NCBI GenBank assembly: GCA_965229005.1
Contig: CBDDIP010000002.1
Coordinates: 1,736,001 to 1,800,000, forward strand
Source: CBDDIP01 sp965229005
GTDB lineage: Bacteria; Actinomycetota; Acidimicrobiia; Acidimicrobiales; Ilumatobacteraceae
Direction of reading: 5' to 3'
DNA: 64,000 nt
The notes below the pieces were generated by a model. It was given only the letters and a program-made list of their open reading frames with translations. It was not told the origin of the DNA and ran no database searches. A program made the translations under genes and the position numbers. Every line of letters starts with the position of its first letter. Positions within the stretch are counted from its first letter, which is position 1. This document shows positions 32,450 to 41,485 of the stretch, piece by piece.

Positions 32450-33763
32450 TCAGCAGCTGGTCGCCGCGGGTTCGCCGGCGAGTCGGGCCTCGAAGAAGGC
32501 GACGATGTCGGCGAGCGCCAGTGGGATCACGCTGCCGTGGTCCGCGCCGGCGTACGTCTTCAGCTCGACGGTGGCACCGACGTCGCAGTACTTGCCGAGC
32601 GTCACGGTGCTGAGGATCGGCGGAACGGTGGTATCGGCGTCGCCGTGGTAGATCAGCACGGGTGCCGACGGCACGACGTTGCCGGCCGTGTTGTCCTCGA
32701 TCGCCTTCGCCCACGCCGGGTCGTCCAGCGGGCTCTTCGTGCCGAGCGCGACGGGGTCGCCGGGAGGCGGGTAGCACGACGTCTCCACGGTGTCCTCGAG
32801 GTAGGCGGCGCCCGCGTCGTTGACGACCGCATCGAGGGGGAGGTCGGGGTAGGCGGCGTGGAAGCCGGTCAGCATCATCAGGCCGAACGACGCCGCAGTG
32901 TTCTCGTTGACGGTGCCGGCCGCGATCAGGTCGAGGTCGCCGGCGGGGGCACCCGCCGCCGTGCCGACCACGTTCAGGTCGGGCGCGTAGGTGCCGGCCT
33001 CCTCGGCGGCGAACAGCGCGGCGCCGCCGCCCTGCGAGTGGCCGAAGATCATCACCGGCGAGGCCGGTGTGATGCTCGCCGTCAGCTGCTGCGCGGCACG
33101 CACGATGTCGAGCGTGCCGCGGCCTTCGGAGAGGCCGACGAGGTACGGGTGCACGCCGGGTGTGCCCAAGCCCTCGTAGTCGGTGGCGACGAACGCCCAA
33201 CCCCGGTCGAGGGCTCCCGACACGAGCGACAGCTCGAAGGCGGTCCCGTTCTCGTAGGCGTACGACGGCGCGCACTGGTCGGCGATGCCCGTGGTGCCAT
33301 GGGCCCACGTCACCACCGGCGCATCTGCGTCGGCGTCCGTCGGTGCGAGGACGACGCCGCTCACCGCGATCGGGTCGCCCTGCACGCTCTCGCTGAGGTA
33401 GAGCACCTCCCAGCCGACGCTGCCAGCCGGTGGCTCGGACAGGTCGCGGGCCCAGATCACGTCACCGGGCTTGCCATCGGGCAACGAGCTCGGCGGTTGG
33501 TAGAACGCATCGCCGTCGGGGGCTGCGGGCACGCCCGGTACGGCGGTGCCGGGCACGGTCTCCGGGGTGGTCGCCGGCACCGTCTCGGCAACGGTGTTCG
33601 GTGCGCTCTCCGACGTGGTGCCCGGTGTCGTCACCGGGGCGGTCGAGCTCCCGGCATCCTTCGCGTCCGACGAGCAGGCTGCGGCCAGGAGCGCTGCACT
33701 GAGCGTCAGCGCGGCGAACCTGGAACGATGGCGTCGATGGACGAGACCCCTGCGCTGATCCAC
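32450..33763 (-). CDS. Secreted lipase-family lipoprotein
   Basis: A protein of about 437 residues. A basic N-region (RRHRSR), a hydrophobic stretch and a lipobox (LLAAAC) are followed by a Thr/Pro-rich linker, so it is probably membrane-anchored outside the cell. The catalytic part is the 'secretory lipase' type of alpha/beta hydrolase: GHSQGGGAALFAAE nucleophile elbow, acid loop YHGDADTTVPP and histidine in YAGADHGS. The start is weakly supported. The only in-frame start before the signal peptide is GTG 33763, which lies inside the divergent gene that starts at 33728, so the two 5' ends overlap by 36 bases. Confidence 0.82.
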   Translation of the reverse strand: MDQRRGLVHRRHRSRFAALTLSAALLAAACSSDAKDAGSSTAPVTTPGTTSESAPNTVAETVPATTPETVPGTAVPGVPAAPDGDAFYQPPSSLPDGKPGDVIWARDLSEPPAGSVGWEVLYLSESVQGDPIAVSGVVLAPTDADADAPVVTWAHGTTGIADQCAPSYAYENGTAFELSLVSGALDRGWAFVATDYEGLGTPGVHPYLVGLSEGRGTLDIVRAAQQLTASITPASPVMIFGHSQGGGAALFAAEEAGTYAPDLNVVGTAAGAPAGDLDLIAAGTVNENTAASFGLMMLTGFHAAYPDLPLDAVVNDAGAAYLEDTVETSCYPPPGDPVALGTKSPLDDPAWAKAIEDNTAGNVVPSAPVLIYHGDADTTVPPILSTVTLGKYCDVGATVELKTYAGADHGSVIPLALADIVAFFEARLAGEPAATSC

Positions 33764-34657
33764 TACGACGAGTTCGGCCTGTTCCACGAGAACGCCTCCG
33801 AGTACGGGTTGCCTTTCGGCGGGCCACCGAGCGTACGGCGCGTCGACGTCGAAGTGGCGCCAGGCCGAGCCGTGTCGGCCCTGCTGTGGGGCGACGACCC
33901 GGAGGTCGTGTTGGTGCACGGCGGGGCGCAGAACGCGCACACCTGGGACACGGTGATCATGGCGATGGGGATCGCCGCGCTCGCCGTCGACCTGCCGGGG
34001 CACGGCCACTCCGGCTGGCGCGACGACGGCGCCTACACGCCGATGAACCTGGCCGACGACGTCGCCGTGGCGATCGCCGAGCTGGCGCCGAACGCACGAG
34101 CCGTCGTCGGCATGTCGCTCGGCGGTTTGACGTCGCTGCAGCTGGCCGTGCGCCATCCGCACCTGGTGCGCAAGCTGGCGTTGATCGACATCACGCCGGG
34201 CGTCAACCAGCAGAAGGCGAAGGCCGTCACCGACTTCGTCAACGGGCCGCAGGACTTCCCCGACTTCGCCTCGCTGCTGGCCCGCACACAGGAGCACAAC
34301 CCGACGCGCAGCGAGTCGTCACTGCGCCGCGGGATCCTGCACAACGCCAAGCAGGAGGCCGACGGCTCGTGGCGCTGGCGGTACGACCGCCGCCGCGAAG
34401 CCAGGACGCGCGAGGAGTCGGAGATGAACGACGCGCTCCCGGTGGTCATCAACCCGATGTGGGAGGACCTGGGCACGATCGTGAGTCCGGTGATGCTCGT
34501 GCGCGGCGGCATCTCACCGGTGGTCGACGACGAGGACGTCGCCGAGTCGCGTCGCCGCCTGCCCGACATCCGCGTCGAGGTCGTCGACGGCGCCGGCCAC
34601 AGCATCCAAGGCGACCGCCCCAACGAGCTCGCCGCCCTGTTGACCGACTTCTTCTAG
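33728..34657 (+). CDS. Alpha/beta-fold hydrolase
   Basis: A 309-residue cytoplasmic hydrolase with the order LVHGGAQNAHTW (oxyanion), DLPGHGHSGW, nucleophile elbow GMSLGG, an acid region near RGGISPVVDDED, and the terminal histidine in GAGHSIQG. The length and cap region (residues about 150-220) resemble epoxide hydrolase or dienelactone-type hydrolases, but the substrate is unknown. ATG 33728 or ATG 33737 are both possible. Its TAG stop is shared head-on with the stop of the opposing Ppx gene through the palindrome CTAG at 34654-34657. Confidence 0.84.
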   Translation: MASMDETPALIHYDEFGLFHENASEYGLPFGGPPSVRRVDVEVAPGRAVSALLWGDDPEVVLVHGGAQNAHTWDTVIMAMGIAALAVDLPGHGHSGWRDDGAYTPMNLADDVAVAIAELAPNARAVVGMSLGGLTSLQLAVRHPHLVRKLALIDITPGVNQQKAKAVTDFVNGPQDFPDFASLLARTQEHNPTRSESSLRRGILHNAKQEADGSWRWRYDRRREARTREESEMNDALPVVINPMWEDLGTIVSPVMLVRGGISPVVDDEDVAESRRRLPDIRVEVVDGAGHSIQGDRPNELAALLTDFF

Positions 34658-36216
34658 CCCGACAGCACGTCGACGCGGCGTTGGAGGACGTCGGCGAGGA
34701 GGGCGGAGCGTTCGTTGGCGGTGTACAGCTCGAGGTCGATGTCGGTGCCCGGCCGGGCAGCGGCGCGCAGCGCGACGCGTTGCGTGTTGACGTTGCCGGT
34801 GAGGCCGGTGACGCGTCCGTCGTGGGCGCGGTCGAGCCCGATCGCGACGCGCAGGATGCCGGACAGCACGCGCACGATGTGCTGGCTCTCGGGGCTGAGC
34901 CGGGCGAAGTCGCTGTGGCTCGGCTTCGGCGCGCTCTTGCGGTGGTAACGGGCGATGAGCGCGACGATCTCGATCTCCTCGTCGGTCAACCCGGTGAGCT
35001 CGCAGTTGCGAATGACGTAGTAGCTGTGCAGGTGGTGCTTGCTGTGGGCGATCACCAGCCCGACGTTCGCCAGCAGCGCCCCGGCCTCCAGGTACTCGCG
35101 GTACTCGCTGGACAGGCCGTGCAGCCGTTGAGTGATGTCGAAGATCTGCAGGGCGAGCACGGCGACGTGCGCGGAGTGCGCCGGGTCGTCGTCGCAGCGC
35201 GCAGCCAGGGCGCGGATGCTCCGCCGCGACGCATCGCGGAGGTGGTGCAGCGCGCCACCGTGGAACCGCTCGATCGTGTCCAGCAGCACGCCCTCGCGGA
35301 GTGCGGCCTCGCTGAAGGTGAAGCCGTGGATCGCGTACGTGTGGGCCAGGCCCTGCAACACCAACGCACCGGCGACGATGATGTCCGCGCGCGTCGCCTC
35401 CAGTCCGGGCACGGCGCGGCGGGTGGCGGACGTGCGCTTCCTGGTCAGTTCGTCGACGATGCTGTCGAGCTCGGTGGTCGAGAACTCGAACAGGTTGAAC
35501 GTGCGCCGCGCCGCGTCGCCGCGGGCGGCGTGGATCATGTGGGCCACCGTCTCCGCCGTGCCGGACGAGGCGATGGCGATGTCGAAGCCGAGCTCGTCGA
35601 CCTCGCGTTCGAAGGTGGCCAGGATGCTGCGCACGTACGAGCTGCAGTCGTGCACGCTGCGCGGTGTCACGTTGCCCTCGGGGAAGAAGCGGTCGGTCAG
35701 CCGTACCGCACCGAGCTTGAAGCTGCGCGCGCCGAGCGTCTCGCCGCGTTGCCCGACGAGCACCTCGGTCGATCCGCCACCGATGTCGGCGAGGATCAGC
35801 CGCTTGTCGAACACGGGCACCGCCTGCAGCACACCGAGGTGGATCAGCCGCGCTTCTTCGAGTCCGGAGATCACCTCGATGTCGATGCCCGCCTCGCGTG
35901 ATGCGCGTTCGATGAACTCGTCCGCGTTCTGCGCCTCGCGCACCGCACTGGTGGCGACGGCGCGCACCGTCGCTCCGTGGCTGGAGGCGATGCGGGCCAT
36001 GCGCGTCAGCGCAGCGATGCCACGATCCATGGCTTCCACGGAGAGCTGCTTCATGTCGCCGCCGCCGTGGCCGAGGCGCACGGTGTCCTTCTCGCGCGTC
36101 ACCACCTCGAAGCCGTTGTCGAGCACCCGCGCGATGACGAGGTGGAAGCTGTTCGTGCCGATGTCGAGCGCGGCCAGCAGCTGACCGGCTGCGTCAGCCG
36201 TTGGCGTCGCAGGCAT
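34654..36216 (-). CDS. ppx: Exopolyphosphatase / pppGpp phosphohydrolase (Ppx/GppA family)
   Basis: A 520-residue ASKHA-fold phosphatase that removes phosphate from polyphosphate or pppGpp. Motifs: N-terminal LAALDIGTNSFHLVIA, the TSAVREAQNADEF loop, ADIGGGSTEVLVG, and SSGTAETVAHM. The C-terminal part (about 310-500) is the HD-like helical domain, with conserved histidines around HSKHHLHSYYVI and ARYHRK, seen in long Ppx proteins. I start at ATG 36216, which overlaps the end of the metallopeptidase gene by 23 bases. The frame further upstream is not supported. It is likely in an operon with the metallopeptidase. Confidence 0.9.
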   Translation of the reverse strand: MPATPTADAAGQLLAALDIGTNSFHLVIARVLDNGFEVVTREKDTVRLGHGGGDMKQLSVEAMDRGIAALTRMARIASSHGATVRAVATSAVREAQNADEFIERASREAGIDIEVISGLEEARLIHLGVLQAVPVFDKRLILADIGGGSTEVLVGQRGETLGARSFKLGAVRLTDRFFPEGNVTPRSVHDCSSYVRSILATFEREVDELGFDIAIASSGTAETVAHMIHAARGDAARRTFNLFEFSTTELDSIVDELTRKRTSATRRAVPGLEATRADIIVAGALVLQGLAHTYAIHGFTFSEAALREGVLLDTIERFHGGALHHLRDASRRSIRALAARCDDDPAHSAHVAVLALQIFDITQRLHGLSSEYREYLEAGALLANVGLVIAHSKHHLHSYYVIRNCELTGLTDEEIEIVALIARYHRKSAPKPSHSDFARLSPESQHIVRVLSGILRVAIGLDRAHDGRVTGLTGNVNTQRVALRAAARPGTDIDLELYTANERSALLADVLQRRVDVLSG

Positions 36217-37783
36217 CGATGCCGTTGAGCACGCCGTTGCGGAAGCTGTCGATCTTCTCGAACGCCGTCCCTCGCCGATCGACGTCCGACGACTGATCGC
36301 TTCGGACGATTGCCGTGATGATCGCCTCGTCCAGGTCGCCCGCCGAAAGAAGGAGCTGGCGTTTTGCCGGCGCGGTCGGCGAGGCGGGCACGATGTCGGC
36401 CACCCAGACACCGGTGAGACAGTCGTCGGCCAGCGCACGATCGACGCCGCCGAGGTCGGAGCCCCGGGCGACCTGCACCGACTCGCTGAAGCCCTGGGCC
36501 AACAGGTAGCCGACGCTCATGTCGCCGAACAGCGGGTCGTCGGCAAGGTCGCGGCCGAAGTCCTCGTCGAGCAGCACCTGGTTCGTACTGGCGCAGTAGA
36601 ACGAGTTCTTCGGGAAAGCGCGCTCATCGATGCCCTCGCACGAGGGGAACGGCCCCTTCGTCGGGTAGAGCACCACGGTGGGCGCGGTGTAGTCGACGCC
36701 TTCTTGCTGCATGACCTGCGTCCAGAACTCGACGAGGTCACCGGTGATCCCGGTGAACGCCGTGCCGTCGTTGTTGACCACGTCGCCGCCGTCGATGATC
36801 TGGTCGAATGGCAGGTTGCCGGTCGGGTCCCTGCGGTCGAAGGGGATGTCGATCAGGATCCGGTTCTCGTCGAAGAACGGCTTGCAGCGCTCGGGACCAC
36901 CGTTGAATCCGTCCTGGAAGGCGCCGACGCGGTCGAAGCCTGTGCCGTGCGCGTCCTCGTCGCTGCCGCCGGAGATCTCCACCGGGTCGCGCAGCTGGAT
37001 CATGGCGATCAAGCCGGACTTGATGTCGGCGTCGCCGAACTGGATGGTGTCGCTCTCGCCGCGGGCGACGTGGGCCGCCCATGCACCGGCGAAGCAGTCC
37101 GCCTGCTGTTCCTTGAGGATGGTCGGCTGGCCGAACTCGTTGGCCCGGGCCTGCACGGCGTGGCCGAACTCGTGGGCGAGGACGATGCCGACGGCACCTT
37201 CCCCGAGGTCCTGCACGAGGCTGGGGATCAGGTTCTCGTCGTCGTAGGCCATGAAATCGCCGTCGATGCAGTAGAACGCGTTGCCGTCGACGTTCTCGAA
37301 GTTCGTCTGCTCCCGGCCGCAGCCTGGGATCGGGTCGGTGCGCGCCGGGTAGGCGGCGAAGATGCCACCCTCGAGCGGGTCGAAGTCGCCGCCGTAGGTG
37401 AGCGGGAACTGCTCGCCCCAGAACTGCTCGATGTCCTGGAAGGCCGCGACGAGGAAGCCGTCGTAGCACTGCGGCGTCTTGGCGTCGCCGAAGTCGACGA
37501 TGCCATCGGGCACCGGCTCGATCGGGGCGCGGGTGCAGATGTCGTTCGGATCGGGGTCGCCGGGCGCCGTCGTGTCGCCGGTGGGTGTGGTGCCACCATC
37601 CGGCGTCGTGTCGCCCGTGGGCGTGGTGCCCCCGTCGGGTGTGGTGGTGTCGGGCGCCTCGTTCTCCGACTGCCGCGAGCGGGTGGCCGTGACGCCTGGA
37701 TCGGCGGTGCCGCAGGCGATGAGGGAGGTGACAGCGAGCCCGACGAGCAGCCCCGCCATCGGCTTCGAAGATCGGACACGCAC
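36194..37783 (-). CDS. Neutral zinc metallopeptidase (YpfJ-like) lipoprotein
   Basis: A 529-residue exported protein. The signal peptide ends in lipobox LIAC (Cys24), followed by a linker with two 12-residue repeats (DGGTTPTGDTTP). The zinc-binding HEFGH motif is at 204-208, and the downstream EQQADCFAGAWAAH supplies the third ligand, the pattern of the Zn_peptidase (YpfJ) family. The mature protein is long compared with YpfJ; the C-terminal half (from about 330) seems a diverged second copy without HExxH. GTG 37783 is chosen because TATGCT lies exactly seven bases upstream; the in-frame ATG at 37795 is part of that box. The target protein is unknown. Confidence 0.87.
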   Translation of the reverse strand: MRVRSSKPMAGLLVGLAVTSLIACGTADPGVTATRSRQSENEAPDTTTPDGGTTPTGDTTPDGGTTPTGDTTAPGDPDPNDICTRAPIEPVPDGIVDFGDAKTPQCYDGFLVAAFQDIEQFWGEQFPLTYGGDFDPLEGGIFAAYPARTDPIPGCGREQTNFENVDGNAFYCIDGDFMAYDDENLIPSLVQDLGEGAVGIVLAHEFGHAVQARANEFGQPTILKEQQADCFAGAWAAHVARGESDTIQFGDADIKSGLIAMIQLRDPVEISGGSDEDAHGTGFDRVGAFQDGFNGGPERCKPFFDENRILIDIPFDRRDPTGNLPFDQIIDGGDVVNNDGTAFTGITGDLVEFWTQVMQQEGVDYTAPTVVLYPTKGPFPSCEGIDERAFPKNSFYCASTNQVLLDEDFGRDLADDPLFGDMSVGYLLAQGFSESVQVARGSDLGGVDRALADDCLTGVWVADIVPASPTAPAKRQLLLSAGDLDEAIITAIVRSDQSSDVDRRGTAFEKIDSFRNGVLNGIDACDANG

Positions 37784-37790
37784 GTTTGCG

Positions 37791-37796
37791 AGCATA
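37791..37796 (-). promoter_or_regulatory. Leaderless-type -10 box that fixes the metallopeptidase start
   Basis: TATGCT on the minus strand, with a seven-base spacer before GTG 37783. The ATG inside the box (37795-37793) would be the naive start, so this box decides in favour of the GTG. Confidence 0.55.
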
Positions 37797-37837
37797 CGCG
37801 CACTACGCCGCGCCGCCGAGTTCGGTTCAGCGAATGG

Positions 37838-38500
37838 TCACGCGGGCTTGGCGATGAGCGCCTGCAACTCGGTGATCTCCTCGGCCTGACCGTCGGCCAT
37901 CAGCCGGGCGAGGTCGCGGACGGATCCGACGTCGGCGTGGTCGGCTGCGTACTCGGCCATGTGGATGCCGCCTTGGTGGTGGGCGATCATCAGCTTGACG
38001 AAGGTTTCATCGGCGGTGCGGCCCGACGATGCCGAGAGCGCGTCGAGATCGCTCTCGGTCGCCATGCCGGGCATGCTGTCGAGCGGTGTCGGCTGGCCCA
38101 TCCACGTCATCGCCGTGTCGGTCTCGTTCGCTTCCGGCTTGCCGAACTCGCGCAGCATCCCGACCATCAGGCCGTTCTCCAGGCTCTGACCGACGACGAT
38201 CTCACGGGCGATCACGCGCAGCGCCGGGTCGGTGCCATCCAGCTGGAGGTAGGCCAGCCCCATCGTCACCGCCTGCTCGTGGTGGGTGCGCATGTCCTGC
38301 AGGAAGCCGACGTCGGTGGCGTTCGGGTCGGGGATGGCGCTGTTGTTGCCGATGAGCCAGCCCGCGCCGCCGGCCAGCACGGCGATGGCGATGAAGATGG
38401 CGATGAGGTTGATCGGGTTGTGCCACCACGCCAACACGATCTCGTCGTCGTCATCGTCGTGGTCATCCGCGATGTCGGGCTCGATGGTGGTGGCGCTCAC
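37838..38500 (-). CDS. DUF305 domain protein, membrane-anchored
   Basis: A 220-residue protein. A short acidic cytoplasmic N-terminus (DDHDDDDDE) is followed by one transmembrane helix (about 30-52) and an extracytoplasmic DUF305 helical bundle. The family's histidine pairs are present: MRTHHEQAVTMG and MIAHHQGGIHMA, with conserved Met residues that suggest metal (often copper) handling. The role is inferred from the family and is not proved. Start GTG 38500 has GAAGCT seven bases upstream. It is divergent from the SDR gene. Confidence 0.85.
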   Translation of the reverse strand: MSATTIEPDIADDHDDDDDEIVLAWWHNPINLIAIFIAIAVLAGGAGWLIGNNSAIPDPNATDVGFLQDMRTHHEQAVTMGLAYLQLDGTDPALRVIAREIVVGQSLENGLMVGMLREFGKPEANETDTAMTWMGQPTPLDSMPGMATESDLDALSASSGRTADETFVKLMIAHHQGGIHMAEYAADHADVGSVRDLARLMADGQAEEITELQALIAKPA

Positions 38501-38543
38501 AGCTCGTAGCTTCGCGCACCGAGCCGGTAGGAAGCCCTGCAGC

Positions 38544-39278
38544 ATGGACATCAACGGCAAGGTCGCACTGGTCACGGGAGCGGGCGCCGGCATCGGTCGG
38601 GCGACTGCGGTCGTGCTCGGCGCCAGCGGGGCGAGCGTCGCGGTGGTCGATCGAGATGCGGCGGCGGCCGAGGCGGTGGCCGCCGCCATCACCGCTGCGG
38701 GTGGCGTCGCCATCGCGGTGACCGCCGACGTCGCGACACCGGAGGGTGTTCGGGCGATGTTCGACGCGACCGAGGCGGCGTTCGGTGGGGTCGACATCGT
38801 GCACAACAACGCCGGGTTGATCACCGGCGAGCCGGGTTGGCCGGACGCGCCACTGGAACGCATCGCCGCGGTGATCGCGGTCAACCTCGGCGGTCCAGCC
38901 ATGGGCACCCAGGCGGGAATCGAGGCGCTGCGTCGTCGGGGTGGTGGGGTGATCATCAACACCGCTTCGATCGCTGCGGTGGAGGCGATGCCGGTCGACC
39001 CCGTCTACTCGGCGACCAAGGTCGGGGTGACGCGCATCGTGGAGAGCTGCACGCGCTTCGCCGCGGAAGGAATCCGTGTCAACGCCGTCCTGCCGGGCGT
39101 GGTGGACACCGACATGACGATGAAGCACACCGGTGACGGCACGGCTCCGGCCGCATGGTTGCGCCCGATGTTGGAGCGGATCACGTTGCTGACGCCGGAG
39201 GACATCGCCGAGGTGGTGCTCGAGCTGATCGTCGACGACGGCGCGGTGGGCGAGTGTCGTGTGGTCAACAATCGCTGA
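38544..39278 (+). CDS. Short-chain dehydrogenase/reductase
   Basis: A 244-residue classical SDR with the NAD(P) motif TGAGAGIG (residues 11-18), NNAG, the catalytic Ser in INTASIAA and YSATK (Tyr and Lys). The aspartate after the second strand (VVDRD) favours NAD(H). ATG 38544 has AGGAAG about ten bases upstream. It stands alone between the DUF305 gene and bioY. Substrate unknown; an oxidoreductase of a secondary alcohol or 3-oxoacyl substrate is likely. Confidence 0.88.
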   Translation: MDINGKVALVTGAGAGIGRATAVVLGASGASVAVVDRDAAAAEAVAAAITAAGGVAIAVTADVATPEGVRAMFDATEAAFGGVDIVHNNAGLITGEPGWPDAPLERIAAVIAVNLGGPAMGTQAGIEALRRRGGGVIINTASIAAVEAMPVDPVYSATKVGVTRIVESCTRFAAEGIRVNAVLPGVVDTDMTMKHTGDGTAPAAWLRPMLERITLLTPEDIAEVVLELIVDDGAVGECRVVNNR

Positions 39279-39288
39279 CGCCACCCCT

Positions 39289-39318
39289 TTGGGTCGCGGC
39301 GCGGAGGCTCACTAGGGT
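39289..39318 (+). promoter_or_regulatory. Promoter candidate for bioY
   Basis: TTGGGT (39289-39294), 18-base spacer, TAGGGT (39313-39318). This leaves a leader of about 65 bases before bioY ATG 39389, which carries a GGAGGA ribosome-binding site. Confidence 0.4.
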
Positions 39319-39388
39319 GCGGCCCGACGGTTGACGGATCTCGATCGCCGGCACCGGACATGCATCCCCAGCTACGGAGGAACACACG

Positions 39389-40024
39389 ATGAGCCAGGCG
39401 TTCGCCCCCACCCCGCGCACCCTGTCGGATCTGATCCCGGTGCCAGCGGAGCGCACGATGCGCATCGCTCGCACGGTTGCCCTCGTCGTCGGCTTCGCCG
39501 TGCTCACGGCCGTGCTCGCCCAGATCCGGTTCCGCCTCTCGTTCACACCGGTGCCGGTCACCGGGCAGACGCTCGGCGTGCTGCTGGCCGGTACCGCGCT
39601 CGGCTGGCAGCGTGGCCTGGCCAGTCAGCTCCTCTACTGGGTGGCCGGCGTGTTCATGCCCGTCGCCTGGTACGCCGATGACAAGACCGGCACCAGCATC
39701 GCCAAGGGCTGGGACGTCGCCACCGGCTCGACGGCCGGCTACCTGTTCGGCTTCGTCGTCGCCGCCGCTGCCGTCGGTTACCTCGCCGAGCGTCGCCAGG
39801 ACCGCGACTTCGCCACCTCCATCCCGGCCATGCTCGCCGGCACGGCGATCATCTACGTCTGCGGCGTGGTGTGGCTGGCCCACTCGCTGGGCATCCCGGT
39901 CGCCAACGGCGAGGCGAACGCGATCGGCTACGGGCTCACGCCGTTCCTCATCGGCGATGCGATCAAGCTCCTCATCGCCGGTGGCCTGACGCCCCTGGCG
40001 TGGAAGCTGTCATCGCGCGACTGA
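39389..40024 (+). CDS. bioY: Biotin transporter substrate-binding subunit BioY
   Basis: A 211-residue membrane protein, the substrate-capture (S) component of an ECF-type vitamin transporter. The family motif FTPVPVTGQTLGVLLAGTALGW is in the first third, and about six hydrophobic segments follow. The energising EcfA/EcfT (BioM/BioN) genes are not adjacent, so it either works alone or shares a housekeeping ECF module. ATG 39389 has GGAGGA at the ideal distance. A binding-protein gene follows after eight bases, perhaps in the same transcript. Confidence 0.9.
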   Translation: MSQAFAPTPRTLSDLIPVPAERTMRIARTVALVVGFAVLTAVLAQIRFRLSFTPVPVTGQTLGVLLAGTALGWQRGLASQLLYWVAGVFMPVAWYADDKTGTSIAKGWDVATGSTAGYLFGFVVAAAAVGYLAERRQDRDFATSIPAMLAGTAIIYVCGVVWLAHSLGIPVANGEANAIGYGLTPFLIGDAIKLLIAGGLTPLAWKLSSRD

Positions 40025-40032
40025 CCGCGTCC

Positions 40033-41406
40033 GTGCGCCTCGTCGCGGCGATCGCCTCGACGGCGCTGTTGGTTGCCGCGTGCAGCGACGGCTCGACGAC
40101 GGATCCCACCACGACGACGTCCACCACGGTCGCGGCGACGACGACAACCGTCGCGCCGACGACCACGTTGCCGGCGCCGACCACCACTGCACCCGAGCCG
40201 GAGTGGACCGTCGACACGTCGACGTGTCCCGATCCGGAGGCCGTGAACGAGCCGCTCGGCCCGATCGTCCACATCGCCTCGGTGATGCCGCTCAGCGGTG
40301 GAGTCGTCGCATCTGCGTACGTGCCCGTCCGCCAGGGCCTGGAAGCGGCGATCGACGAGGCCAACGCGTCCGGCGCGCTCCCCGGCATCACGCTGCAGCT
40401 CGACGTCGGCGACGACCAGGCGAACGCCGCGAGCACCCCCGCAGTCGTCAGCGGGCAGATCGACGCCGGCGCCTCGCTGTTCACGGCGATCGCCGGGACA
40501 GACAGCAACCGTGCCGTGCGCGACCTGCTGAACGCGGCATGCATCCCACAGCTCAACGCGCTCAGCGGTTCGGCCGACTTGAACGACGCGGTCGCTGCGC
40601 CGTGGACCACGGCGATGCTCGTGCCGGCCGAGCTCGAAGCGAGGGTGTACGTCGACCAGATCGCCGCTGCGCATCCGACCGGCGCGACGGTGGCGCTGTT
40701 CTCCACCGACAACGAGTACGGGCGCGCGTACACCGACACGGTGAAGGCGTTGGCCGCCGAGCGCCAGTTGACGATCGTCGGCGATGCGCTGGTCGCCGCC
40801 GGCGACACCACCGCGCCGTCGCTGCAGATCACCGGCCTCGCTGCATCCCGGCCGCAGGTGATCATCGCCGCGCCCAGTGGCGCGGGGTGCTTGACCTTCT
40901 TGTCCGAGTTGGCGTCAGCTCGCTCCGTGACGACGGACTGGCTGCCCGAGGTGTACGTCGCCAACGGCTGCTCGAGCAGCCGGCTGCTGCGCGCCGCCGG
41001 CGCGGCGGCCGACGGGATCTTCATGAGCGACAACCTCCTCGACGTCACCGATCCAGCCAACGCCGCGTCGCCGGACGTGCAGGCGTTCCAGGCGGCGATG
41101 ACCGCCAAGGGCGTCAGCTCGGTCGACAGCACTGCGGCGGTCGGCTGGGCCGCCGGCCGGTTGACCGTGGCGATCCTCGTCGACGCTGCATCGTCACCGG
41201 ACGGGCTGACGCGCGCGTCGATCATCGACGCCGCTCGCCGCTTCCAGGGATCGCCGGCACTCGGACGTCCCGGCGTCGTCGACACGATGCACGGCACCGA
41301 CGATCCGGTGCTGGCCGAGTCGGTGCAGGTGCTGCAGTACCACGCCGCGACGGGCACGTTCACGGACGTCGGTCCGCTCGTCACGACGTACGAGACCGTT
41401 CGCTGA
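40033..41406 (+). CDS. Orphan ABC substrate-binding lipoprotein (branched-chain amino acid type)
   Basis: A protein of about 457 residues. The signal with lipobox (LLVAAC) is followed by a Thr-rich linker of about 35 residues and a type I periplasmic-binding fold (from about 65; VHIASVMPLSGGVVASAYVPVRQGLEAAIDEANASG), as in LivJ/LivK relatives. GTG 40033 gives a compact signal peptide; GTG 40000, inside bioY, is an alternative. No permease or ATPase is adjacent. It might serve one of the two liv-type importers in this window or another elsewhere. Ligand unknown. Confidence 0.82.
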   Translation: MRLVAAIASTALLVAACSDGSTTDPTTTTSTTVAATTTTVAPTTTLPAPTTTAPEPEWTVDTSTCPDPEAVNEPLGPIVHIASVMPLSGGVVASAYVPVRQGLEAAIDEANASGALPGITLQLDVGDDQANAASTPAVVSGQIDAGASLFTAIAGTDSNRAVRDLLNAACIPQLNALSGSADLNDAVAAPWTTAMLVPAELEARVYVDQIAAAHPTGATVALFSTDNEYGRAYTDTVKALAAERQLTIVGDALVAAGDTTAPSLQITGLAASRPQVIIAAPSGAGCLTFLSELASARSVTTDWLPEVYVANGCSSSRLLRAAGAAADGIFMSDNLLDVTDPANAASPDVQAFQAAMTAKGVSSVDSTAAVGWAAGRLTVAILVDAASSPDGLTRASIIDAARRFQGSPALGRPGVVDTMHGTDDPVLAESVQVLQYHAATGTFTDVGPLVTTYETVR

Positions 41407-41485
41407 TGCGCTGAATTGATCGCCGGGTTAGATTGCGCGCGCTGGCTGCGGGGGCAGTCAGGCGACCGAACCGGGAGACACTCCG

